A DNA stretch of 33,746 nt, from NCBI RefSeq assembly GCF_014651715.1, contig NZ_BMXK01000017.1:1-33746 (forward strand), written 5' to 3'. Of this stretch, positions 25,131 to 32,633 are shown piece after piece (position 1 is the stretch's first letter; each line of letters starts with the position of its first letter). The notes under the pieces are model-generated. The model saw only the letters and a program-made list of their open reading frames with translations, ran no database searches and was not told where the DNA came from. Source of the DNA: Zhihengliuella salsuginis. GTDB lineage: Bacteria; Actinomycetota; Actinomycetes; Actinomycetales; Micrococcaceae. Position numbers and translations under genes: made by a program.

Positions 25131-25160
25131 ATAGTGCAGCTTATTACACTAGCGTAGCAA
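25131..25160 (-). promoter_or_regulatory. Promoter with overlapping operator dyad for the DUF6421-like operon
   Basis: Minus strand: TTGCTA (25160-25155), 18 bases, CACTAT (25136-25131), about 58 bases before the ATG. The dyad TAGTG-N10-CACTA (25132-25151) lies in the spacer and over the -10. It is AT-rich compared with its surroundings. The cognate regulator is not encoded next to it. Confidence 0.55.
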
Positions 25161-25221
25161 CTTGAGCGCACTTCGGCTAGAGGTCGCGGCCGGGCTCCCG
25201 CGCCGGCTCAGCCGCTCACGT

Positions 25222-25234
25222 TATGCTGAATTTC
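25222..25234 (+). promoter_or_regulatory. Putative leaderless promoter of the FemX-like gene (TATGCT, seven bases before GTG)
   Basis: TATGCT at 25222-25227 is followed by seven bases and the GTG at 25235. The ATG contained in this hexamer (25223) is in the same frame, but it has no ribosome site and would be upstream of the predicted transcript start. Confidence 0.5.
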
Positions 25235-26401
25235 GTGCCAGATACCCAGCTTTCGGTCCGCCGCATCACCGCCGACGAACACCGCGAACACCTCGGAACC
25301 CGCCCCGGCGCCAGCTTCCTGCAGCTGCCCGCCTGGGCCCGCGTGAAGCGGGAGTGGCGGCCCGAGTACGTCGGCTTCTTCGCCGCCGGCGCGCTCGTCG
25401 GATCGGCCCAGGTGCTGCACCGCCCGCTGCCCGTGCTGGGCCGCACGCTCGCCTACATCCCCGAGGGCCCGGTGGTGGACTTCTCCGTGCACACGACGGC
25501 GGACGTCACGCGCCCGCTGCTGGCCCACCTCAAGCACGGGGGCGCGTTCCTCGTCCGCATGGGCGTCCCGGGGGTGCGCGCCGAGTGGCGCGCGGCCGAC
25601 GTCCGCAAGGCTCTCTCCGGCAAGAAGAAGGAGGGCGACGCCCCGGCGCCCGAGCTGATGACCGGGCTGGACGCGGTCTACGCCGACGAGCAGATGGTGT
25701 TCACGGCCGCCGAGCTGAAGGCCGCCGGATGGACGAAGCCCGAGGTCAGCGAGGACTTCTCGGCCGGGCAGCCCGAGTTCCAGGCCCGCATCCCGCTGCG
25801 GACCCTCGCGGGGGAGGCGCTCGACGTCGACGGCGTCCTCGCCGGGATGAACCAGAACGCGCGCCGCGAGACGCGCAAGGCGGCCTCCGGGCCGCTCGAG
25901 GTGCAGGTGGGCGGGGTGGGCGACGTCGAGCGCTTCCACGCCCTGTACCGGGAGACCGCCGAGCGCGACGGCTTCACCGGCCGGCCGGCGTCGTACTTCA
26001 CCACCATGTACAACGAGCTGAACGCGCACGCGCCGGGCACGTGCACGCTCTACTTCGCGGTGCACGAGGGCCGCGACCTGGCGGCGGCGATCCGCGTCCA
26101 GTCCGGCGAGGGGTCCTGGTACGTCTACGGGGCGTCGTCGTCTCAGGAGCGCAAGCTCTTCGCGCCGAAGGCGCTGATCCACCGGATGATCGCGGACTCG
26201 CTTGCGGCCGGCTGCGCGTACCTGGACCACGGCGGCGTCTCGCCGACGCTCAGCCGCGACCACCACCTGGCCGGGCTGACGCTGTTCAAGACCACGCTCG
26301 GCTGCGACGTCGTGCAGACCCTCGGCGAATGGGACTACCCGCTGAACAAGCCGCTCGCGAAGGCCTTCGAGCTGTACATGAAGGCGCGCGAGAAGAAGTA
26401 G
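25235..26401 (+). CDS. FemX/FemAB-like peptidoglycan bridge aminoacyltransferase
   Basis: A 388-residue member of the FemABX family, two GNAT-like lobes with a C-terminal signature around WYVYGASSSQERKLFAPKALIHRMI and YLDHGGV. These enzymes use aminoacyl-tRNA to add amino acids to the peptidoglycan stem at the membrane, making the interpeptide bridge, which suits Micrococcales cell walls. The coiled-coil insertion of staphylococcal FemA is missing, as is common in actinobacteria. The first two lobes are joined through FQARIPL. Start at GTG 25235 rests on the leaderless -10; an ATG at 25223 would add four residues. It diverges from the DUF6421-like operon. Confidence 0.82.
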   Translation: MPDTQLSVRRITADEHREHLGTRPGASFLQLPAWARVKREWRPEYVGFFAAGALVGSAQVLHRPLPVLGRTLAYIPEGPVVDFSVHTTADVTRPLLAHLKHGGAFLVRMGVPGVRAEWRAADVRKALSGKKKEGDAPAPELMTGLDAVYADEQMVFTAAELKAAGWTKPEVSEDFSAGQPEFQARIPLRTLAGEALDVDGVLAGMNQNARRETRKAASGPLEVQVGGVGDVERFHALYRETAERDGFTGRPASYFTTMYNELNAHAPGTCTLYFAVHEGRDLAAAIRVQSGEGSWYVYGASSSQERKLFAPKALIHRMIADSLAAGCAYLDHGGVSPTLSRDHHLAGLTLFKTTLGCDVVQTLGEWDYPLNKPLAKAFELYMKAREKK

Positions 26402-26505
26402 CGCCCAGCCGCCGGCTGCTGCGGGTGACTTGGAGCTTTGAGGCCGCCTGTCCTCGGTGCGCCGTCATGTGCCGTTTCCTGCCCGGGGCATGAGCTCCGG
26501 CAGCG

Positions 26506-26574
26506 AGAGAGCGCTCTCTTGACACTGTGATCCTGCCCACATACAGTGATGGCACATCTCAGAGAGCGCTCTCT
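26506..26574 (+). promoter_or_regulatory. Beta-glucoside operon promoter bracketed by two identical palindromic operators
   Basis: TTGACA (26519-26524), 17 bases, TACAGT (26542-26547): an almost consensus promoter with start near 26554. AGAGAGCGCTCTCT occurs twice, at 26506-26519 (touching the -35) and 26561-26574 (just after the start), 55 bases centre to centre, about five helix turns. The site shares 10 of 14 positions with the Streptomyces CebR box (TGGGAGCGCTCCCA). The LacI-type gene at 31508 is the likely binder. The rest of the 214-base gap 26402-26615 holds only weak hairpins. Confidence 0.85.
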
Positions 26575-26615
26575 CGCCATCGGCACGAGTCGCTCCCAAA
26601 ACCTAAGGAGCGATC

Positions 26616-27932
26616 GTGAAAATCTCGCGACTCAAGAAGATCACTGCTCTCGCCGGCGCCGCATCCCTGGCCGTAGTGGCCTCCGGCTGCGGCGGCGCCA
26701 ATGCCGAGCCGGCAGGCGCCGACAACCCCATCACCCTGACGGTCACCACCTTCGGCCAGTTCGGCTACGACGACCTCTACGCGGAGTACGAGGAGCAGAA
26801 CCCCGGCGTGACCATCGAAGCGAACAACGTCGACGGCAGCGCCAACGCCCGGACGGACGCGTTCACGAAACTCGCTGCCGGATCGGGTCTGAGCGACGTC
26901 GTCGCCGTCGAGGAGGGCTGGCTCGGCTCGATCATGGAGGTGTCCGACCAGTTCGTGGACCTCAACGAGCACGGCGCGGCGGACATCAAGGACAACTGGG
27001 TGGACTGGAAGTTCGAACAGGGCACCGATCCCGAGGGCCGTGTCATCGGGTACGGCACCGACATCGGCCCGCAGGCGCTCTGCTTCAACGGAGACCTCTT
27101 CGAGGCCGCGGGGCTGCCCACCGACCGCGAGGAAGTCGCCGAGCTGTTCGGTGGAGACGACGCCACCTGGGAGACCTACTTCGATCTGGGCAGGCAGTAC
27201 AACGAAGCCACCGGCAAAGCCTGGTACGACCAGTCGAGCTTCGTCTGGAACTCCATGGTCAACCAGATGGACGAGGGGTACTACACGGCCGACGGCGAGC
27301 TGAACATCGAGGGCAACGAGAAGATGCGCGCCCAGTTCGACCTCCTGGCTGCAGGAACGGCCGACGGGCTGTCGGCGAACCAGAAGCAGTTCGACTGGGG
27401 CAACGGCAAGGCGTTCGTGGACGGATCCTTCGCCGTGCACGTCTGCCCCGCCTGGATGCTCGGAACCATCCAGGAGCAGCTCGAGTCCGCCGGCGGCGGC
27501 CCCGAGACCGGCTGGGACGTCGCCGACGTCTTCCCCGGCGGCGCCTCCAACTGGGGCGGGGCTTTCCTCTCGGTGCCTGCGACGTCCGAGCGCCCGGCCG
27601 AGGCGGCTGCACTCGCGGCATGGCTGACGGCGCCGGAGCAGCAGGTCAAGCAGTCGGCCGCGGCGAACAACTTCCCGAGCACCCTGGAAGCCCAGGCGGA
27701 GATCGTCGAGACGGCGAAGCCGAATGAACTGTTCAACGACGCGCCCTACGGAGAGATCTTCGCCTCGCGTGCCGAAGGAGTGATCGCACAGTTCAAGGGC
27801 CCGGACGACTCGGTGATCCAGGAGAACGTCTTCGCGCCCGCGCTGAAGATGCTCGACAACGGGACGGGAACCGCCGACGAGGCGTGGGACGAAGCCGTCA
27901 CCCTTCTCAACGACCTCGTGGTCAACAACTAG
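26616..27932 (+). CDS. Sugar ABC transporter solute-binding lipoprotein (CebE-like)
   Basis: A 438-residue extracellular lipoprotein. The basic N-terminus and hydrophobic core end in a lipobox VASGC (Cys25 lipidated), followed by the mature family 1 solute-binding protein fold (TLTVTTFGQFGYDDLYAEYEE; SFAVHVCPAWMLG late). It captures cellobiose or other beta-glucosides and delivers them to the two permeases; a nucleotide-binding subunit is not encoded here, so a shared MsiK-type ATPase elsewhere is expected, as in Streptomyces. AAGGAG is five bases before the GTG. First gene of the operon, under the twin palindromes. Confidence 0.9.
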   Translation: MKISRLKKITALAGAASLAVVASGCGGANAEPAGADNPITLTVTTFGQFGYDDLYAEYEEQNPGVTIEANNVDGSANARTDAFTKLAAGSGLSDVVAVEEGWLGSIMEVSDQFVDLNEHGAADIKDNWVDWKFEQGTDPEGRVIGYGTDIGPQALCFNGDLFEAAGLPTDREEVAELFGGDDATWETYFDLGRQYNEATGKAWYDQSSFVWNSMVNQMDEGYYTADGELNIEGNEKMRAQFDLLAAGTADGLSANQKQFDWGNGKAFVDGSFAVHVCPAWMLGTIQEQLESAGGGPETGWDVADVFPGGASNWGGAFLSVPATSERPAEAAALAAWLTAPEQQVKQSAAANNFPSTLEAQAEIVETAKPNELFNDAPYGEIFASRAEGVIAQFKGPDDSVIQENVFAPALKMLDNGTGTADEAWDEAVTLLNDLVVNN

Positions 27933-27946
27933 CAGCACCCCGCCGC

Positions 27947-27973
27947 GGGGCCTCCGGTTCGCCCGGAGGCCCC
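27947..27973 (+). terminator. Strong hairpin after the binding-protein gene
   Basis: GGGGCCTCCGG (27947-27957) and CCGGAGGCCCC (27963-27973) form an 11-base-pair perfect stem with a five-base loop, without a T tract. Such hairpins after binding-protein genes partly stop or stabilise the mRNA so the binding protein exceeds the permeases. The permease genes follow within 25 bases, so it cannot be a complete terminator. Confidence 0.65.
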
Positions 27974-27995
27974 CTCATGGAGTTCGAGATTCGTC

Positions 27996-29132
27996 ATGAC
28001 CACCACCTTGGATCGCCCGGCCGCCAGCAGCGCCGCCATCACGAAACCCCGGCCCACTTTCCGCCAGCGCCTGAACGTCTTCGACGTGAAGGCCTCGCCC
28101 TACCTCTACATCGCGCCGTTCTTCATCCTGTTCGCCCTGGTGGGACTCTTCCCCCTCGGCTACACGTTCGTCGTCTCGCTGTTCGACTGGCACCTCCTCA
28201 AGGGCCAGGGCGAGTTCGTCGGCCTGCAGAACTTCCGGGAGGTGCTCCAGGACCGTTTCTTCTGGAACTCCCTGTTCAACACGATGAGCATCTTCCTGCT
28301 CTCCACCATCCCGCAGCTCGTCGTCGCGATCACCATCGCGGCCGTGCTGGATCAGAACCTGCGGGCCAGGACGTTCTGGCGCATGAGCATCCTGCTGCCC
28401 TACATCGTCACCCCGGTCGCCGTGGCCATGATCTTCGCGAACATGTTCGGCGAGCAGTACGGGCTCATCAACAACATCCTGGGCGCCGTCGGGATCGACC
28501 CGGTTCTCTGGATGAACGAGACGCTGCCCAGCCATATCGCCATCGCCACGATGGTGAACTGGCGCTGGACCGGGTACAACGCTCTGATCCTGCTCGCGGC
28601 GATGCAGGCCGTGCCCCGCGACGTCTACGAGGCCGCAGCGATCGACGGCGCGCGCCCGCTGCGACGCTTCTTCAGCATCACCCTGCCGAGCATCAGGCCG
28701 ACGATGATCTTCGTGGTCATCACCGCCACCATCGGCGGCCTGCAGATCTTCACCGAACCGAAGCTCTTCGACCCGAGGACGGCCGGCGGCACAGCCCGGC
28801 AGTTCCAGACCACCGTGCTGTACCTCTGGGAGATGGCCTTCCAGCGCCAGAACTTCGGCAAGGCGGCGACGATCGCCTGGCTGCTGTTCATCATCATTAT
28901 TCTGTTCGGCATCCTGAACTGGCTCATCTCCCGGCGCATCGCCACCTCCGGCGACTCCCGCAACGGGGGCGGGCCGGCACGGAGACGACGGCGCAAGCGC
29001 TCCGCGACTCCCGCCGTCGTCCTGCCCGCCGTGGGCCCGCAGCCCCCGGCACCCGCAGCCGACCAGCCACCGGAGCCACCCGTCGAAACGGCGGGAAGAC
29101 CAGCAGGGACCACCCCGAGGAGGGGGACATGA
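27996..29132 (+). CDS. Sugar ABC transporter permease (CebF-like) with extended C-terminal tail
   Basis: A 378-residue inner-membrane permease with six core helices (the first around YLYIAPFFILFALVGLFPLG) and the EAA loop ..YEAAAIDGARPLRRFFSITLPSIRP, where the ATPase docks. It forms the channel with the next gene product. After the last helix (LLFIIIILFGILNWLI) a tail of about 65 residues, first Arg-rich then Pro/Ala-rich, exceeds the usual length and uses codons rare here (AGA, CGA, CCA, AGG). The next gene's ATG overlaps its stop (ATGA 29129-29132). GGAG lies 13 bases before the start, rather far. Confidence 0.9.
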   Translation: MTTTLDRPAASSAAITKPRPTFRQRLNVFDVKASPYLYIAPFFILFALVGLFPLGYTFVVSLFDWHLLKGQGEFVGLQNFREVLQDRFFWNSLFNTMSIFLLSTIPQLVVAITIAAVLDQNLRARTFWRMSILLPYIVTPVAVAMIFANMFGEQYGLINNILGAVGIDPVLWMNETLPSHIAIATMVNWRWTGYNALILLAAMQAVPRDVYEAAAIDGARPLRRFFSITLPSIRPTMIFVVITATIGGLQIFTEPKLFDPRTAGGTARQFQTTVLYLWEMAFQRQNFGKAATIAWLLFIIIILFGILNWLISRRIATSGDSRNGGGPARRRRRKRSATPAVVLPAVGPQPPAPAADQPPEPPVETAGRPAGTTPRRGT

Positions 29133-30028
29133 CCGCCATCGACACCAGGCCGCAACAGGCCCGCACGCCGGGCGCCCGCGGCCGCACGTTCAAACGCGGC
29201 ATGCTGGGGAACGGGCGCCGGCCTGGATTCCTGACCTACGGGCTGCTGTGCGCCTTCTTCCTGGCCTCGGCCTACCCGCTCTGGTGGTCGGCGGTCATCG
29301 GCAGCCGCTCCAACGAGGCCCTCGGCCTGACCTGGCCTCCGCTCCTGCCTGGCGGCAACTTCTGGACGAACGTCGGCGAGGTGTTCGACACCATCCCGTT
29401 CTGGCTGGCGCTGGGCAACAGCGTGCTGATCTCGGGCATCATCACCGTCTCGGTGGTCACCTTCTCGACCCTGGCCGGCTACTCGTTCGCCAAGCTCCGC
29501 TTCAAGGGGCGGAACGGGCTGATGGTCGCCGTGATCGCCACCATGGCCATCCCCACGCAGCTCGGCGTCATCCCGCTCTTCATGCTGATGCGCACGCTCG
29601 GGTGGACGGGCGAGATCGGAGCCGTGGTGATCCCCACCCTCGTCACGGCGTTCGGTGTCTTCTTCATGCGCCAGTACCTCGTGGACGTCATCCCCGACGA
29701 GCTCATCGAAGCGGCCCGGGTGGACGGGGCGTCGATGATCTCCACCTTCTGGCACGTCGCGCTTCCCGCGGCCCGGCCGGCCATGGCGATCCTCGGCCTG
29801 TTCACGTTCATGACCGCGTGGACGGACTTCCTGTGGCCGCTGCTGGTGCTCGACGCGACCAACCCCACCCTGCAGACGGCGCTCAGCCAGCTGCAGGCGG
29901 CCCGCTACGTGGACTACTCGATCGTCCTCGCCGGCGCCGTCATGGCCACCCTCCCCCTGCTGGCGCTCTTCATCGTCGCCGGCCGTCAACTTATTTCCGG
30001 AATCATGCAAGGAGCAGTGAAGGGCTAA
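29129..30028 (+). CDS. Sugar ABC transporter permease (CebG-like)
   Basis: A 299-residue permease with six helices and the EAA loop LIEAARVDGASMISTFWHVALPAARP, the usual second permease of CUT1 sugar importers. Its hydrophilic N-terminus (residues 1-35) is rich in Arg. The ribosome site GAGGAGGGGG is strong and lies inside the tail of the upstream permease gene. Start codon overlaps the previous stop (ATGA) and its own stop overlaps the beta-glucosidase start (TAATG, 30026-30030), so translation of the three genes is coupled. Confidence 0.92.
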   Translation: MTAIDTRPQQARTPGARGRTFKRGMLGNGRRPGFLTYGLLCAFFLASAYPLWWSAVIGSRSNEALGLTWPPLLPGGNFWTNVGEVFDTIPFWLALGNSVLISGIITVSVVTFSTLAGYSFAKLRFKGRNGLMVAVIATMAIPTQLGVIPLFMLMRTLGWTGEIGAVVIPTLVTAFGVFFMRQYLVDVIPDELIEAARVDGASMISTFWHVALPAARPAMAILGLFTFMTAWTDFLWPLLVLDATNPTLQTALSQLQAARYVDYSIVLAGAVMATLPLLALFIVAGRQLISGIMQGAVKG

Positions 30029-31473
30029 TGCCACTCGACGCAACATCCCAACCAGTGAACGCGCCCGCCGCCAGGTCGTGGCCCGAGGGCTTCCTCTGGG
30101 GCTCGGCCACCGCGGCGGCGCAGGTCGAAGGCGCCAGCCACGAGGGCGGCAAGGAGGACTCCGTCTGGGATGCCTTCGCCCGGGTCCCCGGCGCCATCGC
30201 CAACGGCGAGACCCTGAAGGACGCCGTGCAGCACTACCGGCGCATGCCGGAGGACGTCGCCATCATGAAGGAGCTCGGGCTGGGCTCCTACCGGTTCTCC
30301 ACCAGCTGGGCGCGCGTGCGCCCGGGCGACCGCGGGCCGAACGCCGAAGGCTTCGACTTCTACTCGCGCCTCGTGGACGAACTGCTCGAGGCCGGAATCC
30401 TGCCGTGGCTGACCCTCTACCACTGGGACCTGCCCCAGGCCCTCGAGGAGAAGGGCGGGTGGGCTGACCGCGACACCGCCTACCGCTTCGTCGAGTACGC
30501 CGCCGACGTGTACTCGGCGCTCGGGGACCGAGTGCAGCACTGGACCACGTTCAACGAGCCGTTCTGCTCCTCGCTCCTCGGCTACGCGGCCGGCGTGCAC
30601 GCTCCGGGCCGCCAGGATCCCAGTGCCGCCGTCGCCGCGATCCACCACCAGCATCTTGCGCACGGTATGGCCGTCAACGAACTGCGCGGCCGCGGCGCGC
30701 AGCAGCTGGGGATCACCCTCAACCTCAGCAACTCCATCCCGCGAGATCCCTCCGACCCGGTGGACGTCGACGCCGCGCGCCGCTTCGACTCGCTGCAGAA
30801 CCGGATCTTCCTGGACCCGATCCTCCGCGGCGCGTACCCGGAGGACACGCTGGCCGACCTCGAGCAGTTCGGCATCCGCGATGTCATCCAGCCCGGCGAC
30901 CTGGAGATCATCGGCGCCCCGCTCGAGTTCCTGGGCGTCAACCACTACCACGACGACCTCATCAGCGGGCACCCGGACAACGAGGGCGGGGACGGCCATT
31001 CCGGCGGAGCAACGCGCCCGACGTCGTCGTGCTGGATCGGGTCCGAGGACCTCGCCTTCCCGAGCCGCGGCCTGCCGCGGACCGCGATGGACTGGGAGGT
31101 CAACCCGGACGGCCTGCGCAAGCTCCTGGTGCGCCTGGGCGGGGAGTACCCGTCGCTGCCGCCGCTGTACGTCACGGAGAACGGCGCGGCGTACGACGAC
31201 GTCGTCAGCAGCGACGGTGCGGTGCACGACGTCGAGCGCACCGCGTACATCCTCGATCACATCGCCGCCGTCGGCGAGGCCATCGACCAGGGCGCGGATG
31301 TGCGGGGGTACTTCGTCTGGTCGCTGCTCGACAATTTCGAGTGGTCGTGGGGCTACGGGAAGCGTTTCGGCATCGTGCGGGTGGACTACGAGTCGTTCGA
31401 GCGCACGGTGAAGGACAGCGGGCTGGCGTACGCACGGGTGATCGCCGCGGCCGCGCCCGCACCCAGCCCGTGA
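30028..31473 (+). CDS. GH1 beta-glucosidase
   Basis: A 481-residue family 1 glycoside hydrolase, retaining mechanism. The acid/base Glu177 is in TFNEP (174-178) and the nucleophile Glu384 in YVTENG (381-386); the N-terminal FLWGSATAAAQVEGA and C-terminal SLLDNFEWSWGY are also classical. No signal peptide, so it cleaves imported cellobiose or aryl/alkyl glucosides in the cytoplasm (BglC role in Streptomyces). Coupled to the permease gene by a TAATG overlap. Length is normal. The linked LacI regulator starts 34 bases downstream. Confidence 0.94.
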   Translation: MPLDATSQPVNAPAARSWPEGFLWGSATAAAQVEGASHEGGKEDSVWDAFARVPGAIANGETLKDAVQHYRRMPEDVAIMKELGLGSYRFSTSWARVRPGDRGPNAEGFDFYSRLVDELLEAGILPWLTLYHWDLPQALEEKGGWADRDTAYRFVEYAADVYSALGDRVQHWTTFNEPFCSSLLGYAAGVHAPGRQDPSAAVAAIHHQHLAHGMAVNELRGRGAQQLGITLNLSNSIPRDPSDPVDVDAARRFDSLQNRIFLDPILRGAYPEDTLADLEQFGIRDVIQPGDLEIIGAPLEFLGVNHYHDDLISGHPDNEGGDGHSGGATRPTSSCWIGSEDLAFPSRGLPRTAMDWEVNPDGLRKLLVRLGGEYPSLPPLYVTENGAAYDDVVSSDGAVHDVERTAYILDHIAAVGEAIDQGADVRGYFVWSLLDNFEWSWGYGKRFGIVRVDYESFERTVKDSGLAYARVIAAAAPAPSP

Positions 31474-31475
31474 CG

Positions 31476-31511
31476 TAGGCTTGAGCCATGTTTTCGAGGC
31501 TCCGGGGATGA
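31476..31511 (+). promoter_or_regulatory. lacI promoter with leaderless seven-codon upstream ORF
   Basis: TAGGCT (31476-31481), two bases after the beta-glucosidase stop, is six bases before an ATG at 31488. From this ATG a mini-ORF runs ATG TTT TCG AGG CTC CGG GGA TGA, ending at 31511. Its stop overlaps the lacI ATG (ATGA 31508-31511). GAGG at 31496-31499 is a ribosome site eight bases before the lacI ATG. So lacI may be translated by coupling to the mini-ORF. Confidence 0.5.
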
Positions 31512-32533
31512 CGATGACGCAGGACGCGGACGGGCCCCGGCCGGCTCCCACCCTGGAGATGGTGGCAGCCTTGGCCGGGGTCTCGCGGGCGACTGTGTCC
31601 CGCGTCGTCAACGGTTCCCCGAAAGTCGATTCCGAGCTGGCGCAGGCGGTGAGGAAGGCGATCCAGGCGCTCGACTACACGCCCAACCGGGCCGCGCGCT
31701 CCCTGGCCAAGCGCCGGGCCAACGCGGTCACGTTGATCGTCCCGGAAGCGACGTCGAAGGTCTTCGCGGACCCGTTCTTCGCCACGATCGTGCAGGGCAT
31801 CGCCCTGCACCTCGCTGATACCGACTACACGCTCAACATGGTGATCTCCTCTGAATCGAAGCCGGAGAAGACGCGCAGCTTCCTGCTCGGCGGCAATGTG
31901 GACGGCGTGCTGGTGGTCTCCCACCACAGCGGGGACCACTCGTGGACGCACCTCTCGGGATCGCTGCCCATGGTGTTCGCCGGCCGGCCCTTCGTGGGCG
32001 GCAACGAGAGCTACTTCGTCGAAGTCGACAACGAAGAGGCGGCCTGCAACGCCACCCGGCGGCTCGTCTCCAGCGGTCGCCAGCACCTGGCGACGATCGC
32101 CGGTCCGCAGGACATGCCTCCCGGTATCGACCGGTTGGCCGGCTGGCGGACAGCAGTGCGTGAGGCCGGACTGCCGGACGGGCTGGTCGAGTTCGGGGAC
32201 TTCACCCTGGCGTCCGGCGCGCAGGCCATGCAGCGCCTTCTGGACCGGAATGTTCCGATCGATGCCGTCTTCGCGGCCAACGACCAGATGGCGGCCGGCG
32301 CCTACACGGCGATCCAGGGTCGGGGTCTGCGGATTCCCCAGGACATCGCCGTCGTCGGCTTCGACGACGATTCCTTCGCAACCTCCGTGACACCGCCGTT
32401 GACGACCGTGCACCACCCGATCACCGAGCTGGGCAAGAAGATGGCTGAAACCCTCGTCAATCTCATCGAGGGCAGGCCGGCCGAACGCGTCACGAGGCTG
32501 CCCACCACGCTGGTGGTCCGCGACTCCACGTAG
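31508..32533 (+). CDS. LacI family repressor, CebR-like
   Basis: A 341-residue regulator with an N-terminal LacI helix-turn-helix (TLEMVAALAGVSRATVSRVV, about residues 14-33), the hinge with RAARSLAKRRANAVTLIV, and a periplasmic-binding-protein-like effector domain (DAVFAANDQMAAGAY, VAVVGFDDD). It probably binds the two palindromes before the binding-protein gene and is released by cellobiose. Start: ATG 31508 has a GAGG eight bases ahead; an earlier in-frame TTG at 31481 would sit on the -10 element and is unlikely. It shares neither its own palindrome nor a long gap with the operon. Confidence 0.9.
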   Translation: MTMTQDADGPRPAPTLEMVAALAGVSRATVSRVVNGSPKVDSELAQAVRKAIQALDYTPNRAARSLAKRRANAVTLIVPEATSKVFADPFFATIVQGIALHLADTDYTLNMVISSESKPEKTRSFLLGGNVDGVLVVSHHSGDHSWTHLSGSLPMVFAGRPFVGGNESYFVEVDNEEAACNATRRLVSSGRQHLATIAGPQDMPPGIDRLAGWRTAVREAGLPDGLVEFGDFTLASGAQAMQRLLDRNVPIDAVFAANDQMAAGAYTAIQGRGLRIPQDIAVVGFDDDSFATSVTPPLTTVHHPITELGKKMAETLVNLIEGRPAERVTRLPTTLVVRDST

Positions 32534-32633
32534 CGCCGGCCGCTCTGCTCCCACATCACACCGCTACCGGGCCGTGTGTTCTGATGTCGCGCGCCCACCG
32601 CATCCCCGACCCTTCCTTGGAGAGGACCGCAGA
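32534..32633 (+). other. Intergenic region between lacI and the oxidoreductase gene
   Basis: ACATCA (32553-32558) and TGATGT (32582-32587) pair over a 23-base loop containing CAC/GTG, a weak hairpin at best. GGAGAGG (32619-32625) is the ribosome site of the next gene. No convincing promoter was seen, so the oxidoreductase gene may be read from the lacI transcript. Confidence 0.35.

Noticed and set aside
31481-31507. In-frame TTG at 31481 as the lacI start.
   Set aside because: Its first base is the last base of the -10 hexamer, so it would lie ahead of the transcript start, and the extra residues are not typical of LacI proteins.
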